Notes: generated from the letters alone by a model not told the origin. Positions 1 through 5,403 are shown, counted from the stretch's first letter. The stretch: 6,697 bases of DNA from an uncultured Oscillospiraceae bacterium (GCA_934597585.1 CAKTSA010000057.1:1-6697); one strand, 5' to 3'. A program made the numbers and translations.

Positions 1-92
1 CTCTTGCTCCTATTGTACCACGGATTGGCTTCTATGGATTGAAATATAAGGCTTTTTCTATTATTCAGTGGACATTACTTAGAAACAAATAA
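1..92 (+). CDS. Possible 3' tail of an upstream gene, product unknown
   Basis: One frame is open from base 3 to a TAA at 90-92, giving about 29 residues that end in ...IIQWTLLRNK. The stop sits five bases before the ribosome binding site of the first coat-like gene, as expected for the previous gene of a phage operon. A random frame this long is open fairly often, so the support is only the position and the stop-to-RBS spacing. The tail is too short to assign a family. In an inovirus a replication or ssDNA-binding gene would be expected here, but nothing in these residues shows that. Confidence 0.3.
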   Translation, partial: LAPIVPRIGFYGLKYKAFSIIQWTLLRNK

Positions 93-113
93 TTGCGAAA
101 GGAGTATTGCACT

Positions 114-338
114 ATGAATGTCGCGCTGCTGTCTGCTTCTGCGGGTGATGCCGCTACCGTTACCGTTGCGTCGCTGTTGACCTCCATCGGTTCCGTGTTC
201 ACCTCTGCCATTGGCTGGGTGGGCACTGTCGCTTCCACCATCGCCGGTCAGCCTATCCTGCTGATCTCCTGCGTGGCGATCCCTCTGTGTGGTCTGGGCG
301 TTGGCTTGTTCAAGCGCCTGCTGTCCGCCAAGGCCTGA
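114..338 (+). CDS. Inovirus-type major coat protein candidate, copy 1 (74 aa)
   Basis: A small hydrophobic protein with the layout of a filamentous-phage coat subunit. Residues 1-46 are Ala/Ser/Thr/Val-rich and helix-prone. A single membrane segment spans about 48-66 (ILLISCVAIPLCGLGVGLF), followed by a short basic tail with K67, R68 and K73 that would contact ssDNA in a virion. The ATG at 114 was preferred over the upstream TTG at 93 because AAAGGAG (98-104) lies nine bases before it. The last 48 residues are almost the same as those of the next gene, which lacks the first 17 residues. Coat function rests on size, topology, tandem copies and the Zot-like ATPase downstream, not on a specific motif. 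Alternatives are a holin-like or other small membrane protein. Codons here favour GGT/CGT/GCT more than the GC-rich host genes further right. Confidence 0.7.
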   Translation: MNVALLSASAGDAATVTVASLLTSIGSVFTSAIGWVGTVASTIAGQPILLISCVAIPLCGLGVGLFKRLLSAKA

Positions 339-376
339 CCTCCGCCCTCTGAATCTGAAGAAAGGAAGATGTGAAA

Positions 377-550
377 ATGACTGAGATTATTTCCGCCATC
401 AGCTCCGTATTCACCGCCGCCATCGGCTGGGTCGGTACGGTTGCCTCCACTATCGGTGATCAGCCCATCCTGCTGATCTCCTGCGTGGCCATTCCCCTGT
501 GTGGTCTGGGCGTTGGTATGTTCAAGCGTCTGCTGTCTGCTCGTGCCTGA
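377..550 (+). CDS. Inovirus-type coat protein candidate, copy 2 (57 aa)
   Basis: Reads MTEIISAISSVFTAAIGWVG and continues to ...FKRLLSARA. It is a short paralogue of the preceding protein, about 43 identical residues over the shared 48-residue C-terminal part. A membrane segment spans about 31-49 and the basic tail holds K50, R51 and R56. The start ATG at 377 is preceded by AAAGGA at 361-366. Many synonymous positions differ between the two copies while the protein is kept, so the duplication is not recent and both copies appear to be under selection. The gene is followed after eight bases by a strong terminator, as for the major coat gene in classical filamentous phages. Which copy is the major and which a minor coat subunit cannot be read from sequence; the shorter one next to the terminator is a reasonable major-coat candidate. 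Confidence 0.72.
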   Translation: MTEIISAISSVFTAAIGWVGTVASTIGDQPILLISCVAIPLCGLGVGMFKRLLSARA

Positions 551-558
551 CACCCCCC

Positions 559-603
559 AAAAAGGGGTGGCGTGCGTGCGCTCGCCGCACGCCGCCCCTT
601 TTT
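559..603 (+). terminator. Strong intrinsic terminator after the coat genes
   Basis: An 18-bp stem: AAAAAGGGGTGGCGTGCG (559-576) pairs with CGCACGCCGCCCCTTTTT (586-603). It has one G-U pair and a 9-base loop, and more T-rich sequence follows to 610. It lies between the second coat-like gene and the Zot-like gene. Such a placement lets transcripts stop after the coat genes and limits read-through into the assembly ATPase, as with the terminator behind gene VIII of Ff phages. Confidence 0.9.
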
Positions 604-639
604 CTCTTTTGAATCTACACTTTCAAAATGGTGATTTGT

Positions 640-1254
640 ATGAATAAACTGAATTTCAAGCTTCCCAAACTGAAACTGAAACCTCGCGCCAAACCCGTGG
701 CGCTTTCTCTATATTTTGGTATCCCCGGCGCTGGTAAATCCACCTATGCCGCTTACCTTGCCAAGAAGGACATGAAGAAAGGCCGGAAGGTCTGGTCTAA
801 CTTCGGTATCACCGGCGCTCTCAAGTGTGAGAAATCCGACTTTGGCAAATACCTCATGACCGATGGCCGTCTCATCATTGATGAAGCTGGTTTGGAATAT
901 GATAACCGTAAAATGTCCATGACACCGGATGAGATATATTTCTTCAAGTACCACCGTCATTACCAGCTGGACGTTGATTTCTTTTCTCAGGGTCTGGACG
1001 TGGATATTAAAATTCGTAAGCTGGCCCGCCATATCTACCTTATCAAGCCCTCTCTGCTGCCCTTCTTCATCAAGAGAAAAGAGATCGGTCGGAAGGTCGG
1101 TATCAACGACATGACCAAGGAAATCTGTGATGAGTATTTTTTCGTTCCGTTCATCGCCGGTGGTACGAAGCTGATCTTCTCCCCGCCCCTCTGGAAGCTG
1201 TTCAATACCCTGTCCCGTAAGCCCCTGCCTGAAAAGCTGTGGGATAAGTGGTGA
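640..1254 (+). CDS. Zot/gpI-like assembly ATPase of a filamentous phage (204 aa)
   Basis: A P-loop ATPase of the Zonular occludens toxin (Zot, gpI) family, which drives coat subunit assembly and extrusion of filamentous phage through the membrane. Visible motifs are Walker A GIPGAGKST (residues 27-35), Walker B RLIIDEAG (77-84, D81/E82), and a following Zot-like stretch FFSQGLDVDIKIRKLARHIY (114-133). The N-terminus is strongly basic (KLPKLKLKPRAK). ATG 640 was chosen because GGTGA at 630-634 lies five bases before it; ATG 628 has no visible RBS and would add four residues. The protein is short for the family, often 300 or more residues. It shows no clear transmembrane segment or periplasmic domain after the ATPase core, only a weakly hydrophobic FFVPFIAGG / LIFSPPLW region at about 167-185. 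This may be natural for a monoderm host or a sign of truncation. The gene runs tail to tail into the transposase with one base between stops. Confidence 0.85.
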   Translation: MNKLNFKLPKLKLKPRAKPVALSLYFGIPGAGKSTYAAYLAKKDMKKGRKVWSNFGITGALKCEKSDFGKYLMTDGRLIIDEAGLEYDNRKMSMTPDEIYFFKYHRHYQLDVDFFSQGLDVDIKIRKLARHIYLIKPSLLPFFIKRKEIGRKVGINDMTKEICDEYFFVPFIAGGTKLIFSPPLWKLFNTLSRKPLPEKLWDKW

Positions 1255-1255
1255 T

Positions 1256-2254
1256 CTATGCTGCTGCCTGATTCGGTGTTTGCCAATTCAATACCCTGCG
1301 AGGATAGTTGTTCATCCAGTCCTGGACGGCGGCTATCCTCTTTTTGCTGACTTTGGTGAAATCTGTTCCCTTCGGGAAAAAACGGCGTATCATGCGGTTA
1401 TGGTTTTCTACGCTGCCTTTTTCCCATGCTGAATAACTGTGGCAGTACCAGACTTGGAAGCGCTGGCCGCCGTAGATGCTTCGGCATAGCTTGTCATACT
1501 CCAGAAACTCGCTGCCGTTGTCGGTGGTCAGCGATTTGAAGCGCTGCGAGAAATCCGGGTATTTCCGCTCCAGCTTGTCAAATACCCCTCGGATGGTAGC
1601 CGCCTTTCTGTCTGGCAGTTTGAAAATAAGCTCCTGCCGACTGTATCGCTCCGTCAGTGTCAGCAGCACCGGCTTGGTCTCTGCCTTGCCTATGATGAGG
1701 TCCATCTCCCAATGGCCGCGCTCAGACCGCCGCCCTATCTGCTCCGGCCGGTTCTCAATGCTGGGCAGCTTCGGATGTGCAATGCGCTTCTCGGTATCGT
1801 CCTTCTTCTGTTTCTTCCTGCGCTTCTCCCATAGATGCTTGTTGCCCAGCGCGTAGAACACTTTCTTGTCGATGTAGCTATACAGAGTGCTGACGCATAT
1901 GGACGTAGAAAAGCGGTGGTTTCTGGCTGCCGCCAGTGCCGCCGCTGGTGAATATCTGTCCTCTATGATCTTGTGTTCGATGTACTCGGCAAAGGCATAA
2001 TCGCTGCCGATCTTCAGCGGCCTGCCCTTGGCGGTCTGGTTGTAGTCGTGTATTTGCTGTCCCTTCTGTGCCGAGTAGCGTTCTTCGTCCCAGAAGTCAC
2101 AGGTGTGCATATAGCTGCCCCGCCGAAGCTCGTAGTAGATCGTCCGCTCGCAGAATCCCAACTGCCGTGCGATCTCCCGCACCGGTATCTTGTTCCGCCG
2201 CATGGCTTCCAGCTGGTGCCGCTCCGTCTCCGTCATGTTGTGCCGTTTCTTCAT
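1256..2254 (-). CDS. IS30-family DDE transposase, complete (332 aa)
   Basis: A full-length IS30-type transposase. Residues 7-47 form the N-terminal helix-turn-helix (METERHQ-like start, then VREIARQLGFCERTIYYELRRG). The DDE catalytic core has D185 in GHWEMDLIIGK, D245 in LTTDNGSEF and E283 in SVENHNRMIRRFFPKGTDF, the last being the IS30 hallmark block. The C-terminus LNWQTPNQAA is also typical. The start at 2254 is set by GAGGAGG at 2270-2264, nine bases upstream; a longer in-frame extension to 2407 has no RBS and unlike composition. No frameshift or internal stop is seen. The expected terminal inverted repeats could not be matched between the zot end and the region upstream of the gene. IS30-type transposases occur in some inoviruses (for example Spiroplasma plectroviruses), so this may be the phage integration enzyme and not an unrelated insertion. 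Confidence 0.93.
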   Translation of the reverse strand: MKKRHNMTETERHQLEAMRRNKIPVREIARQLGFCERTIYYELRRGSYMHTCDFWDEERYSAQKGQQIHDYNQTAKGRPLKIGSDYAFAEYIEHKIIEDRYSPAAALAAARNHRFSTSICVSTLYSYIDKKVFYALGNKHLWEKRRKKQKKDDTEKRIAHPKLPSIENRPEQIGRRSERGHWEMDLIIGKAETKPVLLTLTERYSRQELIFKLPDRKAATIRGVFDKLERKYPDFSQRFKSLTTDNGSEFLEYDKLCRSIYGGQRFQVWYCHSYSAWEKGSVENHNRMIRRFFPKGTDFTKVSKKRIAAVQDWMNNYPRRVLNWQTPNQAAA

Positions 2255-2294
2255 CTCCCTGTACCTCCTCAATAAGCGTTGTTGGAGTGTAGTT

Positions 2295-2303
2295 ATTATA
2301 GCA
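2295..2303 (-). promoter_or_regulatory. Extended -10 promoter of the IS30-type transposase
   Basis: On the minus strand the bases read TGC-TATAAT (2303 down to 2295), a perfect -10 hexamer with an extended TGn motif, 40 bases before the transposase ATG. No good -35 hexamer is seen 16-18 bases further upstream, which fits an extended -10 promoter. Confidence 0.6.
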
Positions 2304-2344
2304 CGGCTTCCGGTGTTCCGCCGTTCTCCCAAAATGAAGTGTGA

Positions 2345-2379
2345 GTGAAGCGCAGCGCGGGCGCGCTGTGTTTCTTCAC
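2345..2379. repeat. GC-rich hairpin behind the transposase
   Basis: GTGAAG (2345-2350) pairs with CTTCAC (2374-2379), and CGCAGCGC (2351-2358) pairs with GCGCTGTG (2363-2370). The loop is GGGC, with a 3-base TTT bulge and one G-U pair, for 14 pairs in all. There is no T-tract on either side, so it is not an obvious terminator. With the next hairpin it makes a structured non-coding region such as phage origins and packaging signals have; that role is only inferred. Confidence 0.6.
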
Positions 2380-2393
2380 CTCCACGCAACGAC

Positions 2394-2475
2394 AAAAGAC
2401 CTGTCAAGGAGACCGTGGAATAAATCCAGTGCTCACACTGGTTTTATGCCGCGAAAGCTCCTTTACAGGTCTTTT
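2394..2475. repeat. 82-bp long imperfect palindrome (nested hairpin)
   Basis: The outer arms AAAAGACCTGTCAAGGAG (2394-2411) and CTCCTTTACAGGTCTTTT (2458-2475) match at 17 of 18 pairs. After a 2x4 internal loop, CGTGG (2414-2418) pairs with CCGCG (2449-2453) with one G-U. ATAAA (2420-2424) then pairs with TTTAT (2443-2447), and CCAGTG (2426-2431) pairs with CACTGG (2436-2441) around a CTCA loop. Almost the whole 82 bases therefore fold into one rod. Poly-A and poly-T flanks would let it act as a two-way terminator. It could also be a phage packaging or replication hairpin, or a MITE-like element. Confidence 0.7.
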
Positions 2476-2587
2476 TCGGTGTGGTATCTTCATCCCCCAC
2501 TTTGATATTTTTTGTCAATACTGCAAAAACTTCTTGACATTTGCGCTTATTTTTCTAAAAATTTCAAGGAATTTTCGGCGTTCTGCC
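2476..2587. other. AT-rich non-coding stretch, no gene seen
   Basis: No plausible reading frame with an RBS is visible. It contains TGTCAA (2513-2518) and TTGACA (2534-2539) as an inverted pair 15 bases apart, the second a perfect -35 hexamer on the plus strand. The best -10 (TAAAAA at 2556-2561, spacer 16) is weak and no plus-strand gene follows. It probably marks the junction between the accessory block and the host chromosome. Confidence 0.4.
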
Positions 2588-2696
2588 TGTCCCCGCTATG
2601 GTAGGGGACAAGTGTACGTAGGGGCGGGGTTCTACCCCGCCCGCCGTCCGACGGAAATATCATCGTATCACGAGCGGGAGGGGCAGAGCCCCTCCC
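2588..2696. repeat. Cluster of three GC-rich hairpins downstream of the serpin gene
   Basis: Three perfect short stems follow each other: TGTCCCC (2588-2594)/GGGGACA (2604-2610); GGGCGGGGT (2622-2630)/ACCCCGCCC (2634-2642) with loop TCT; and GGGAGGGGC (2676-2684)/GCCCCTCCC (2688-2696) with loop AGA. A palindrome CCGTC-C-GACGG lies at 2644-2654. None has a T-tract on the minus strand where serpin transcripts would end, so this looks more like a composite palindromic intergenic repeat than a standard terminator. The third stem, 20 bases after the serpin stop, could still protect or end that mRNA. Confidence 0.6.
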
Positions 2697-2716
2697 CTAT
2701 ACATATCCCCCGCTCT

Positions 2717-4081
2717 CTACGCCATCGTCTGCACCGTCCCCACGAACAGCGGCACATCGTTGCCGTCGAAGATCACGAACGCAAACGGCCGGTCCAGCGT
2801 CATCTCCACCACAGGCGGCGTCTCCATTGCCGCGCTGTCATTGACGGCGATCTCCGTATAGGCGGCGGCCTCCACGCCCTCCTCGTCGACCTTGACGCGG
2901 GCGGCCTGCATGACGCTGTCCACCACAGCGCCGTTGTCGCTCAGCGGCGTGAAGTCCGCCTTATTCCCGTCAAAGGCATCGGTCACACCCAACGCCTTCA
3001 GAACATTTTCCAAGTCAGTGGAGGACTTCACATCGAACTTCGGCACCGACCAGATCACCTGCGCGCTGTCATAGCCTTCCGCCAGTTCCGTCAGGAATCC
3101 CTGCCGCTGCAGCAGGCTCTCCGGCGTCACGCCCTCCTCCGGCAGCACGAATACCATCCGTCCGTAGTCCAGCGGCTTGGTGGCGGCGGTGTAGCCCTCG
3201 CCCTTCCGGAAGCTCCCTTCCTCCTGCTTGTGCATGAAGCCCGTCTGCTGCTTGCTGCCGTCGGCGGCAGTAAAGGTATCTGTCTCCGTCTGGCCGCTCT
3301 CAAAGGCGTCCAGCCAGCCGGCCTTATAATATATGGTATTGTACAGCCGCAGCAGGTTCTCCTTCTTCGTATGGATGCTCCCCGTCTCCTCCGCCAGCAG
3401 CCCGCCGGTCTGCTGGTTCAGCCAGCTGGCGATGACCTGGTCGGCCTCCGCCGTCCCCATAGGCACCCGGTAGGAGGACGCGAAATACCACTGTGCCAGG
3501 GCGTCCACCGCCGCCTGCTTCACATTCGCGTTCTCCCGCAGGAATGCGGCGTTGGCCAGCCGGCACACCGCGTCGCCGTCCTGATAGACACTGGTCCACA
3601 GGCGGTGGATCTGCTGCCGCAGCGTCTCCGTATCGGCGGCACCCAGCAGATCCATCACCTGCCCCTTCGTCTCACCCTCCGTCAGCTCCGTCAGCATTCC
3701 CAGCGCCGCGTACAGGCTGATGGGCGAATACACCGTGTTCTCCCGCCCGGCAAAAATTTCCGCCGCCGTCCGCTCCGCAAAGCTCAGCACCGCGCCGCCA
3801 TCCGGACGCTCGCCCTTGCCCATCTTCCGCAGTTCCTCCCGATAGGCCTCCTGCGCCGCGAAATAGGCGTCCCAGTCCCCCTCGCCGTTGTCGTCGATAA
3901 AATCTCCATACACCGGCTCCTTGGGGAACACCGGATACGCCGCCTCTACCACGGCGTATTGCGTCAGATCCATCGCCGGTGCCGGCCGCTCCGACTGGCA
4001 AACCGCTTCCTCCACTCCGCCGCACCCCGCCAGCATCAGCGCCGCCAGCAGGATGCACAGCATCATCCGTACCTTTTTCAT
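2717..4081 (-). CDS. Surface lipoprotein serpin (serine protease inhibitor, 454 aa)
   Basis: A serpin, an irreversible suicide inhibitor of serine (sometimes cysteine) proteases. Residues 1-20 form a lipoprotein signal peptide (MKKVRM, hydrophobic core, lipobox LAGC with C20), so it should be anchored outside the cell membrane. A linker of about 80 acidic residues precedes the serpin domain, about 98-454. Family blocks seen are NTVYSPISLYAALGML (115-130), the NTIYYKAGW block (248-256), FTAADGS with the FMHK block (270-285), VPKFDVKSS (346-354), and the C-terminal DRPFAFVIFDG (430-440) with PLFVGTV (444-450). The hinge VKVDEEGVEAAAYTE (397-410) has the small-residue P12-P10 AAA of inhibitory serpins, but V instead of Thr/Ser at P14. 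Counting from G402 as P15 places P1-P1' at S416-A417, suggesting an elastase-like target; loop length makes this uncertain. RBS AGGGAGG (4095-4089) lies seven bases before the ATG. It appears to be monocistronic and is divergent from the yerC operon. Confidence 0.96.
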   Translation of the reverse strand: MKKVRMMLCILLAALMLAGCGGVEEAVCQSERPAPAMDLTQYAVVEAAYPVFPKEPVYGDFIDDNGEGDWDAYFAAQEAYREELRKMGKGERPDGGAVLSFAERTAAEIFAGRENTVYSPISLYAALGMLTELTEGETKGQVMDLLGAADTETLRQQIHRLWTSVYQDGDAVCRLANAAFLRENANVKQAAVDALAQWYFASSYRVPMGTAEADQVIASWLNQQTGGLLAEETGSIHTKKENLLRLYNTIYYKAGWLDAFESGQTETDTFTAADGSKQQTGFMHKQEEGSFRKGEGYTAATKPLDYGRMVFVLPEEGVTPESLLQRQGFLTELAEGYDSAQVIWSVPKFDVKSSTDLENVLKALGVTDAFDGNKADFTPLSDNGAVVDSVMQAARVKVDEEGVEAAAYTEIAVNDSAAMETPPVVEMTLDRPFAFVIFDGNDVPLFVGTVQTMA

Positions 4082-4180
4082 CGTTCTTCCTCCCTGTTCT
4101 CTCTATAATTTAATAATGTCGTTTCTCCTATTTATGTGACGGAAAATTCCGCCAGAAGGTTCCCGCTTTTCGTTCTTCAC

Positions 4181-4230
4181 AGAAAATTTTCACTTTGCTC
4201 CTTTACTTTCACGCGCGAAAGCGTTAAAAT
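4181..4230 (+). promoter_or_regulatory. Promoter of the yerC-methyltransferase-hslO operon
   Basis: The -35 is TTTACT (4202-4207) and the -10 is TAAAAT (4225-4230), 4/6 and 5/6 matches to the sigma-A consensus with a 17-base spacer. An A-tract/T-tract palindrome AGAAAATTTTC (4181-4191) ends 10 bases before the -35, in the place of a distal UP element. The same 11-mer lies at the same distance from the tRNA promoter, which supports both calls. Confidence 0.6.
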
Positions 4231-4240
4231 ATGAAAGTAA
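4203..4240 (+). promoter_or_regulatory. 9-bp inverted repeat over the yerC promoter, candidate operator
   Basis: TTACTTTCA (4203-4211) and TGAAAGTAA (4232-4240) are a perfect 9-bp inverted repeat, centres 29 bases apart. One arm overlaps the -35 and the other lies just after the -10. An inner pair CTTTC (4206-4210)/GAAAG (4217-4221) makes a second, closer dyad. A repressor bound here would block the promoter. The first gene encodes a TrpR-like DNA-binding protein, so autoregulation is possible; it is inferred only. Confidence 0.45.
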
Positions 4241-4289
4241 CAGCCGTCACACATATAGGGAATGTAGGTATTATAAGGGAGGAACCACC

Positions 4290-4646
4290 ATGGCCGTGCA
4301 TACCACCAAATGCAAGATCGCCAAGAAGGAAAAGAGCGACCGCCTGTACAAGGCGATCCTGACACTGGAGACCGAGGAGGAGTGCTATAACTTCTTTCAG
4401 GACCTGTGCACCATCCCGGAGCTGCGCTCCATGGAGCAGCGCTACGAGGTGGCTACACTGCTGAACAACGGTCTCATCTATAACGATATTCTCGAGCGCA
4501 CCGGCGCCTCCAGCGCCACCATCAGCCGCGTCAACCGCAGCCTCATCTACGGCGCCGGCGGCTACGAGAGCGTGCTGGAGAAGATGAAGGACCTGGAGGA
4601 GCAGGAAGCCGCCGCCAAGGCCGCTGAACAGGAGTCCCAGGAATGA
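4290..4646 (+). CDS. yerC: YerC/YecD-type TrpR-like transcriptional regulator (118 aa)
   Basis: A small DNA-binding protein of the TrpR-like YerC family found in Firmicutes, whose ligand and targets are poorly known. The helical N-terminal part is KSDRLYKAILTLETEEECYNFFQDL (15-39). Next comes the conserved block IPELRSMEQRYEVATLL (42-58) and a helix-turn-helix at about 61-85 (YNDILERTGASSATISRVNRSL), whose recognition helix is around residues 74-84. The tail (98-118) is charged, Glu/Ala-rich and probably disordered. The start ATG 4290 has AAGGGAGG (4275-4282) seven bases upstream. It is the first gene of the operon; its stop overlaps the start of the methyltransferase, so the two are translationally coupled. 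Family assignment is firm from the block order; the name follows the B. subtilis homologue. Confidence 0.92.
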   Translation: MAVHTTKCKIAKKEKSDRLYKAILTLETEEECYNFFQDLCTIPELRSMEQRYEVATLLNNGLIYNDILERTGASSATISRVNRSLIYGAGGYESVLEKMKDLEEQEAAAKAAEQESQE

Positions 4647-5383
4647 GCGCCTATGACGCCCTGGCCGCCAGCTATGACGACCTGACCACCGACGTCCAGT
4701 ACGAAAAGCGGACGGACTTCATTGAAAAGCTCTTCCGCCACAGCCGCATCCCCGTCCACACCGTGCTGGACCTGGCCTGCGGCACCGGCGCCATGACCTG
4801 GCTGCTGACCGCCCGGGGCTACGAGCTCATCGCCGTGGACGGCAGCGAGGATATGCTGGCCGCCGCCATGAGCAAGAGCGGCACGGTGGAGGGCATTGCC
4901 CCCATCTTCCTGCACCAGTCCATGCCGAAGCTGGATCTGTACGGCACCGTGGACGCCGCCATCTGCTGCCTGGACAGTCTCAACTACCTGACCCGCCCCG
5001 CCGACGTGCAGCGCACCTTCCAGCGCCTGCACCTGTTCATCGCCCCCGGCGGCGTGCTGGTCTTTGATATCAACACCGTGGAGAAGCTATCCGCCCTGGA
5101 CGGTCAGGTGTTCCTGGACGAGACGGAGGACACCTACTGCGTCTGGCGCACCGAGTACCGCCGCGGTCTGTGCACCTACTACGTGGACCTGTTCCGCCAG
5201 CAGCCGGACGGCGCCTGGGAGCGGGACTTCGAGGTCCACCGCCAGCGGGCCTACACCGTGGCGGAACTGACCGGGTGGCTGAAGGCCGCCGGCTTCACCG
5301 ATATCCGCACCTATGGCGACATGGTCCGCCGCAGCCCCAAAGAGGGTGAACAGCGCATCTACTTCACCGCCATCCGCCAATAA
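4643..5383 (+). CDS. Class I SAM-dependent methyltransferase, substrate unknown (246 aa)
   Basis: A soluble Rossmann-fold methyltransferase. It begins with the YDALAASYDDLT block seen in small-molecule and lipid methyltransferases. The SAM-binding motif I is VLDLACGTGAMT (41-52), the acidic residue ending strand beta-2 is D66 in IAVDGSEDM, and the DAAICCLDSLNYL block (104-116) is the post-I region. IAPGGVLVFDIN (133-144) is motif III. The C-terminal part, about 150-246, is beta-rich with YTVAELTGWLKAAGFTDIRTYGD, typical of the substrate-side end. ATG 4643 overlaps the yerC stop as ATGA, with GGAG at 4631-4634 serving as RBS inside yerC. The hslO start follows 20 bases after its stop. Nothing in the sequence shows the substrate; position suggests a housekeeping task shared with YerC and Hsp33, but no pathway can be named. 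Confidence 0.93.
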   Translation: MSAYDALAASYDDLTTDVQYEKRTDFIEKLFRHSRIPVHTVLDLACGTGAMTWLLTARGYELIAVDGSEDMLAAAMSKSGTVEGIAPIFLHQSMPKLDLYGTVDAAICCLDSLNYLTRPADVQRTFQRLHLFIAPGGVLVFDINTVEKLSALDGQVFLDETEDTYCVWRTEYRRGLCTYYVDLFRQQPDGAWERDFEVHRQRAYTVAELTGWLKAAGFTDIRTYGDMVRRSPKEGEQRIYFTAIRQ

Positions 5384-5403
5384 CCTCACAAGGAGTGATT
5401 TCT

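Noticed and set aside
1201..1298. Direct repeat TTCAATACCCTG at 1201-1212 and 1287-1298
   Set aside because: A single 12-base match is expected about once by chance in a window this size. One copy is in the zot frame and the other in the transposase frame, and they do not fit as IS target duplication.
2255..2407. 51-residue N-terminal extension of the transposase
   Set aside because: No RBS before the far start; the extension covers the extended -10 promoter and a hairpin, while ATG 2254 has a strong GAGGAGG and gives the usual IS30 start.
2534..2561. Plus-strand promoter with perfect TTGACA
   Set aside because: The -10 candidates are poor and nothing on the plus strand follows that could be a gene; kept only as a note on the AT-rich stretch.
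1..2716. CRISPR array or toxin-antitoxin pair in the accessory block
   Set aside because: No regularly spaced repeats and no recognisable toxin or antitoxin frames were found on either strand.
2345..4108. Long plus-strand open frame of 587 codons
   Set aside because: It lies antisense to the well-supported serpin gene, has no RBS, and is His/Arg/Leu-rich low-complexity protein typical of the shadow of a GC-rich gene.
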